Positions 59,974 to 64,000 of a stretch of DNA of 64,000 bases are shown piece after piece. Origin of the DNA: Chitinophagaceae bacterium (lineage in GTDB: Bacteria > Bacteroidota > Bacteroidia > Chitinophagales > Chitinophagaceae). The notes beneath the pieces were generated by a model. The model did no database searches, was not told where the DNA came from, and saw nothing but the letters and a program-made list of their open reading frames with translations. How positions within the stretch are numbered: the first letter of the stretch is position 1; each line of letters starts with the position of its first letter. The stretch lies in assembly GCA_023957125.1 (NCBI GenBank), contig JAMLHL010000006.1, forward strand, positions 124,001-188,000. The letters are read 5' to 3'. A program made the position numbers and the translations under genes.

Positions 59974-60244
59974 CCAATTCGTTGAAGAAGAATATGGCAG
60001 GAAAGGAACCAAAAAACGGGACAAGTTTGAAAAGGGCTATGAAGCCTTCAAACTTGGTTTTCTTGTACAGCAAGCTCGACTTGAAAAGGGAATGACACAA
60101 GAAGAACTCGCTGAAAAATGCGGAACCAACAAAGGCTACATTTCAAAAATTGAAAACAACATTAAAGAAGTCCGTATCTCAACTCTTCAAAAAATCGTTG
60201 AACGTGGTCTTGGCGGGCATCTTGATCTTTCAATCAGGCTTTGA
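59942..60244 (+). CDS. HigA-like XRE antitoxin
   Basis: A 100-residue protein with an acidic N-terminal part (LDQFVEEEYGRKGTKKRD), a helix-turn-helix (LGFLVQQARLEKGMTQEELAEKCGTNKGYISKIENN) and a final LGGHLDLSIRL strand, as in antitoxins that neutralise Gp49-type toxins. It should bind the toxin and repress the shared promoter. It overlaps the toxin gene by 32 bases, which couples their translation. Confidence 0.87.
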   Translation: MKAKNNIKTLDQFVEEEYGRKGTKKRDKFEKGYEAFKLGFLVQQARLEKGMTQEELAEKCGTNKGYISKIENNIKEVRISTLQKIVERGLGGHLDLSIRL

Positions 60245-60391
60245 TAATTTGCAACGATGGAAGAAATCAAAACCACAGCTTACATTGGGTTTGCTGCTAT
60301 CGCTGGCTGAAGAAATAAACATCAGCTTTTGATTCTTTATTCATCTATAGTTCCGGGCTGAAAAAGTGTTGTTGAGCTTTTGTGCTTATTT

Positions 60392-60480
60392 TCGGCTTTG
60401 GGTTAGCTGTTGGGCGTGACGTTCGGGCTGAAGGTTCATTGAATATTAGTGCAGCAGCAAGCCCTACCGTTGGTGGCAAA
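60392..60480 (+). repeat. Imperfect palindrome with CGTTGG core ahead of the Crp/Fnr gene (possible recombination site)
   Basis: CGGCTTTGGGTTAGCTGTTGGGC (split here as CGGCTTTGGG and TTAGCTGTTGGGC) is followed about 50 bases later by GCCCTACCGTTGGTGGCAA. GGGC pairs with GCCC, and the flanks pair partly. The layout recalls the bulged hairpins of integron attC sites, but the strict GTTRRRY/RYYYAAC ends are met on one side only (GTTGGGC). Confidence 0.4.
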
Positions 60481-60499
60481 CCTACGGACGACAACGCAA

Positions 60500-61039
60500 A
60501 TGACCGATAGAAACAAAATAAGAGCAGAGTGGGACAAATTCAGCCACCTTTTAAAACGGCAGGAAATTCCTGCCAAGACAATGCTTTTGCAAGAAGGACA
60601 AATTTCAAAAACCGCTTATTTCATTGAAAAAGGCTGTCTGCGTTCGTGGTTTAACAACAATGGGAAAGACATAACTTTTCAATTTTTCTTTGAAGGTCAA
60701 GGCGTTTCTTCCGTTGAGAGTTTTAAGACAAATCAACCAAGCTCGTTTAATGTGGAAAGTATAGAACCTTGCATTATTCAAAGTATTTCAAAAAAAGATT
60801 TTCAGTTTGTTTTAGACAATTCTCAAGTTATAAAAAACGATGTTGAAGAACATATTTTGAAACGACTGTTTTACTATCAAAAACTTTTTCTTTCACGCAT
60901 CAAAGACAAGCCTGAAAGGCGTTACAAAGAATTATTAGAACAACATCCCGAAATTTTACAACGGGTTCCGCAACATTATATCGCTTCATATTTGGGCGTT
61001 ACACCTGTTTCATTGAGCCGAATAAGAAATAGACATTAA
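60500..61039 (+). CDS. Crp/Fnr family transcriptional regulator
   Basis: The ATG at 60500 (MTDRNKIRAEWD) gives 179 residues; a TTG or GTG-type start further up would only translate the palindrome. The cyclic-nucleotide-binding fold is seen in TMLLQEGQISKTAYFIEKGCLRSWF and GKDITFQFFFEGQG; the C-terminal part has YKELLEQHPEILQRVPQHYIASYLGVTPVSLSRIRNR, a helix-turn-helix. This kind of short Crp-like protein is frequent in Bacteroidota next to enzymes it regulates; here the flavodoxin-like oxidoreductase gene follows 79 bp downstream and is a likely target. Confidence 0.88.
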   Translation: MTDRNKIRAEWDKFSHLLKRQEIPAKTMLLQEGQISKTAYFIEKGCLRSWFNNNGKDITFQFFFEGQGVSSVESFKTNQPSSFNVESIEPCIIQSISKKDFQFVLDNSQVIKNDVEEHILKRLFYYQKLFLSRIKDKPERRYKELLEQHPEILQRVPQHYIASYLGVTPVSLSRIRNRH

Positions 61040-61118
61040 ACGCATTTCTTTACAATTGTTATCGTCAGACGGCTGACAAACTTCTCAATTTTGCACTGTG
61101 AATTTTAAACAGTAAGAA

Positions 61119-61709
61119 ATGAGAATAGCAATTGTATTTAATCACCCTTACGAGGGAAGCTACTGCAACGCAATTTTAACCGCAGTAACAAATGGACTTC
61201 AAAAAGCAAATCATGAAATTGACCTTATTCATTTGGACAATGACGGTTTTAATCCAGTAATGACAAAAGCAGATTTAAAAGCATTTGTTCAGAGAAAACC
61301 AATAGATCCAAAAGTCATAGAATACAAAGAACGGCTTGACAAAGCAGAGCATTTAATTTTCATTTTTCCAATTTGGTGGGAACTTATGCCCGCAATGACA
61401 AAAGGGTTTATTGACAAAGTTATTTTTCCTGGCGTTGCTTACGATTACACACCAAGCGGAAACAGAATGATACCGCTATTAAAAAACCTTAAAGGTGTAA
61501 CACTAATCACTACTATGAATACACCAAGTATTATGTATAGACTTCTTTTCGGAAACGCAATAAAAAAAGCAATACTTACAGGCACATTTTGGAAAATGGC
61601 TTACAAAAATAGAAAGTGGATAAACTTGAATATGGTCAAAATGGTGTCGGAAAAAAAAAGAAAAAAATGGTTGACAGACATAGAGGATAAATTCGCAAAA
61701 CTGACTTGA
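61119..61709 (+). CDS. Flavodoxin-like NAD(P)H:quinone oxidoreductase
   Basis: The 196-residue protein begins with the flavin-binding strand and loop IAIVFNHPYEGSYCNAIL, then the strand HLIFIFPIWWELMPAMTKGFIDKVI, in which PIWW replaces the usual P-x-W-W-x-x-P loop, and TLITTMNTPSIMY. It should be a soluble FMN- or FAD-dependent quinone or nitro reductase of the MdaB/KefF type. The upstream Crp/Fnr gene is co-directional. Base composition is A+T-rich, like the rest of the island. Confidence 0.87.
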   Translation: MRIAIVFNHPYEGSYCNAILTAVTNGLQKANHEIDLIHLDNDGFNPVMTKADLKAFVQRKPIDPKVIEYKERLDKAEHLIFIFPIWWELMPAMTKGFIDKVIFPGVAYDYTPSGNRMIPLLKNLKGVTLITTMNTPSIMYRLLFGNAIKKAILTGTFWKMAYKNRKWINLNMVKMVSEKKRKKWLTDIEDKFAKLT

Positions 61710-61857
61710 CCAAAAGGGCAGCCACTAACAGGCGGTTTGGCCAATATGGAGGGGCGATGAATATATGCTCATCTTTTTATTCGCTATTCGGCTTCAGTCC
61801 CATCTGACGGATAACGCCGGGCGAAAGAATAAACAATGAACTTTTATTTGTAAATTT

Positions 61858-61920
61858 AGCTTCGGTTATGGGCAGACGAATCACGGAGTACTGCCACATC
61901 GCCTGACCCTATCGTTGGTG
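61858..61920 (+). repeat. Imperfect palindrome with CGTTGG core ahead of the orphan gene
   Basis: GGTTATGGGCAGACG pairs imperfectly with CGCCTGACCCTATC about 35 bases later, and the site ends with CGTTGGTGC, like the sites at 59509 and 60466. It directly precedes the ATG of the orphan gene by 8 bases. Confidence 0.4.
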
Positions 61921-61927
61921 CATCTTT

Positions 61928-62212
61928 ATGAATACAGAACTTATAAATAAAGAACAACTAAAAATTTACATTTCGTATGACAACGCAGACGAATTTTTAA
62001 CCGACCTAAACGCAGACATTGAAAAAGTGAATTTTTGCGATTTTGCAATATTGGATAAACTGGAAATAGAATTTGCACCGACATCAACCTATCAGGAACT
62101 TTCACTTTCAAATGGATGGAGGGAGAGTTTTTTAGAACTTGCAAAACAGTTTGACCAACTAAATGAAAAACTAAAAAAATACGAATACAGCGACAATAAA
62201 AAACAGTGGTAG
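61928..62212 (+). CDS. Conserved-looking small protein of unknown function
   Basis: A 94-residue acidic protein with alternating charged and hydrophobic residues (LKIYISYDNADEFLTDLNADIE, FAILDKLEIEFAPTSTYQELSLSNGW, FLELAKQFDQLNEKLKKYEYS). I recognise no family. Its position as the last gene of the A+T-rich island, directly after a palindromic site, and its protein-like composition support a real cassette-type gene. It has no signal or membrane segment, so it should be cytoplasmic. Confidence 0.6.
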   Translation: MNTELINKEQLKIYISYDNADEFLTDLNADIEKVNFCDFAILDKLEIEFAPTSTYQELSLSNGWRESFLELAKQFDQLNEKLKKYEYSDNKKQW

Positions 62213-62261
62213 TGTCAACGGTTGTGCTTGCCTGGGCATAGTTTTTCTGACTGTTTTTCGT

Positions 62262-62435
62262 TCAGATGGAAGAGATATAGTTCTGCGTGATTGGGGTTTT
62301 ACGTATTTCCAGCCTGCCTTCTTCCATCATCTGCACAAAGAATCCTGCCTGATTGTCGAATTCTCCTGTATCCGTTTCTTCATTGTTCAGTGTTTTTATG
62401 ATTGTTTTGACCGTTGAAATGTACGGACGGTTCAC
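62262..62435 (-). CDS. 57-residue open frame directly after the deoxynucleoside kinase
   Basis: The frame starts with GTG directly after, and in the same frame as, the kinase stop TGA (62436-62438) and ends at a TGA at 62262. It encodes NRPYISTVKTIIKTLNNEET, then FDNQAGFFVQMMEEGRLEIRKTPITQ. This is protein-like, but there is no ATG at the start and no recognised family. It could be a tiny gene, or a leftover of a gene cut by arrival of the island. Confidence 0.35.
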   Translation of the reverse strand: MNRPYISTVKTIIKTLNNEETDTGEFDNQAGFFVQMMEEGRLEIRKTPITQNYISSI

Positions 62436-63071
62436 TCAGAACAACCCGTACAACTGTCCGTCAATTTTTTGAATGATCTGTCCCAGATGTTCTTCGTCTT
62501 CGGGAAATTTATTTTCATCAATATCCACTACCAACAGCCCGCCTTCTTTATAGCCATCAATCCATTTGTTATAAAATTCATTCAGCCGCTTAAGATAATC
62601 CAACCGGATGTTTTCTTCGTATTCGCGTCCTCTTTTCTGGATCTGTCCCACCAGGGTCGGCACCGAGGCTTTGAGGTAAATCAAAAGATCGGGGGGGCGG
62701 AACATCTTTTTCAGGGTTTCAAAAAAACTGAAATAATTTTCAAAGTCGCGTTTGCTCATTAAACCCATCTCGTGCAGATTGGGGGCAAAAATATGAGCGT
62801 CTTCATAGATCGTGCGATCCTGTATGATCGTTTCATTGCCTTTTTGTATCTCCAGTAAATTCTTCAACCGGTTGTGTAAAAAATAGATCTGCAGGTTGAA
62901 ACTCCAGCGGGGCATATCCTCATAGAAATCGTAGAGATAGGGATTGTGATCCACATCTTCAAACTGGGGAATCCAGCGATAATGCTTGCTCAGCATCTCC
63001 GTGAGGGTAGTTTTTCCCGAGCCGATATTGCCCGCTACAGCAACATGCTTGGGCTTTTTAGTTTTTGCCAT
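62436..63071 (-). CDS. Deoxynucleoside kinase
   Basis: The 211-residue protein salvages deoxynucleosides by phosphorylation. It shows the P-loop VAGNIGSGKTT, the conserved E-D-x-x-x-N-P (FEDVDHNPYLYDFYED), the DRTIYEDAHIFA box that replaces the ERS motif, and RGREYEENIRLDYL, the arginine-rich lid. It is chromosomal and core-like in composition. It is preceded by trpS on the same strand, with about 100 bp between. Confidence 0.92.
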   Translation of the reverse strand: MAKTKKPKHVAVAGNIGSGKTTLTEMLSKHYRWIPQFEDVDHNPYLYDFYEDMPRWSFNLQIYFLHNRLKNLLEIQKGNETIIQDRTIYEDAHIFAPNLHEMGLMSKRDFENYFSFFETLKKMFRPPDLLIYLKASVPTLVGQIQKRGREYEENIRLDYLKRLNEFYNKWIDGYKEGGLLVVDIDENKFPEDEEHLGQIIQKIDGQLYGLF

Positions 63072-63172
63072 TATGATGGGTCATTCAAAAAATAAAACAG
63101 AAATAGAGGACAATTGTACGTGGTTAAGTTATATAATTTTGCCCGCTTTCTTTTTTTTCGTCCGTATTTTTC

Positions 63173-64000
63173 TTAAAAATATTTCAATCCTATGGCTTCC
63201 CGAACCAGTTTCATGGTCTTTTTCGCGCTTTCGCCCGCTTTTTCGGCGCCCTTTTTCATCACCTCTTTCATATAGTTTTCATCGCTGCGGATGGCAGTCG
63301 CCTTTTCCCGGATAGGGGCGATAAAACGGATCATGTCTTCGGCCAACTGCTTTTTCAAATCCCCATAGCGGATCGTGCAATTGTTATAGTCGGCTTCATA
63401 TTTTTCCAAAACCCCGGGAGAGCCGGTAAGTTTTATCAATTGAAACAGGTTTTCTATATAATCGGGCCTGGGGGTACCGGGCACCTTAGGACCCTCGTCT
63501 GTCTTGGCTTTCATGATCTTTTTCCGGATCAGCCCGTCGTCATCCGATAAATACAGCGTCGCATTTTGATTTTCACTCTTACTCATCTTCCCGGTTCCAT
63601 CCAATCCCGGCACCTTCACCAGTTCTTCACCAAAATTAAAGGCTACCGGTTCGGGGAATACCTGTCCGTACCTGTGATTGAACCGGACGGCAAAATTGCG
63701 GGTCATTTCGAGGTGTTGCTCCTGGTCCTTTCCTACCGGCACATATAAGGCCCGGTGTAATAAAATATCCGCCGCCTGCAATACCGGGTAAGTGAGTAAA
63801 GCCGCATTGATATTCTGCGGCTGCAACCGCACCTTATCTTTGAAGGTGGTAGTTTTTTCAAGTTCTCCTTTATAAGCCAGGGTATTGAAATAAAAATAAA
63901 GTTCGGAAGTTTCAAACACATCGCTCTGGCAGTACAGGGCTACCTTGTCGGGATCTAAGCCACAAGCCAGGTACTCTGAAATAACGTGCAGTACATTCGA
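63173..64000 (-). CDS. trpS: Tryptophanyl-tRNA synthetase, C-terminal part (5' end outside window)
   Basis: The minus-strand frame is open from the window's right edge to the stop at 63173. Residues seen include EYLACGLDPDKVALYCQSDV, ETSELYFYFNTL, PVLQAADILLHRALYVPVGKDQEQHLEMTRNFA and the class I motif GKMSKSENQ, followed by LIRKKIMKAKTD. These are the typical TrpRS features. About 275 residues are visible, lacking the HIGH motif and N-terminus. The enzyme charges tRNA-Trp. Confidence 0.95.
   Translation of the reverse strand, partial: SNVLHVISEYLACGLDPDKVALYCQSDVFETSELYFYFNTLAYKGELEKTTTFKDKVRLQPQNINAALLTYPVLQAADILLHRALYVPVGKDQEQHLEMTRNFAVRFNHRYGQVFPEPVAFNFGEELVKVPGLDGTGKMSKSENQNATLYLSDDDGLIRKKIMKAKTDEGPKVPGTPRPDYIENLFQLIKLTGSPGVLEKYEADYNNCTIRYGDLKKQLAEDMIRFIAPIREKATAIRSDENYMKEVMKKGAEKAGESAKKTMKLVREAIGLKYF

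Noticed and set aside
57093..62212. Prophage or integrative element
   Set aside because: No integrase, capsid, terminase, relaxase or att-type tRNA sequence was seen; the island has only small accessory genes.

Overview
The window looks like a chromosomal segment of a Bacteroidota bacterium, most likely of the Chitinophagaceae type. This is inferred from the protein families present (secreted beta-helix and Asp-box proteins, 7TMR-DISM hybrid kinase, TPR histidine kinase, CHAT proteins), the near absence of Shine-Dalgarno sites, and TAnnTTTG promoter -7 boxes. No rRNA or tRNA genes and no CRISPR array were seen.

Layout. 1-10.2 kb: the end of a phytanoyl-CoA dioxygenase gene, then five co-directional genes for exported proteins (Asp-box/LVIVD propeller, beta-helix protein, lipoprotein with a glycosidase-like barrel, two Tat-type proteins). 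This looks like a glycan or ester degradation locus without visible SusCD. 10.2-16 kb: a DUF2207 gene fragment, a small lipoprotein, a MurNAc-6P etherase/amino-sugar kinase pair, an S41 protease and a cystathionine beta-synthase-type enzyme. 16-29 kb: repeats, ABC exporter, TPR histidine kinase, thiolase, PIG-L deacetylase, esterase, RadC, prs-rplY-pth and a FAH-family hydrolase.

29.4-35.2 kb is the most unusual module: ECF sigma factor, single-pass TPR membrane protein, subtilisin-like lipoprotein, and a TPR-CHAT (caspase-fold) protein with an export signal and a C-terminal membrane anchor. All four are on one strand. Their predicted topology suggests an envelope protease pair linked to a sigma factor. 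35-57 kb is mostly housekeeping: methyltransferase, SulP, MsrA, a MutS2 without Smr domain, FMN reductase, hybrid kinase, large FAD/Fe-S oxidoreductase, GDSL hydrolase, Gfo/Idh oxidoreductase, MurB, HisS, LMW phosphatase and GH20 hexosaminidase.

57.0-62.2 kb is an A+T-rich accessory island: a convergent restriction-modification pair flanked by a 10-bp inverted repeat, a HigBA-like toxin-antitoxin pair, a Crp/Fnr regulator, a flavodoxin-like oxidoreductase and an orphan gene. Recurrent imperfect palindromes with a CGTTGG core lie before several of these genes. The window ends with a deoxynucleoside kinase and a partial trpS.

Several palindromic repeat families fill the intergenic spaces: AACCTGTCAGGTT arrays at 7.4, 16.6 and 48.5-49.1 kb; a 112-bp double-hairpin element at 37.7 and 41.9 kb; and GGTCTGACCCTCG-type hairpins at 38.7-38.95 and 49.06 kb. 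All functional calls come from reading the sequence; no database search was possible.
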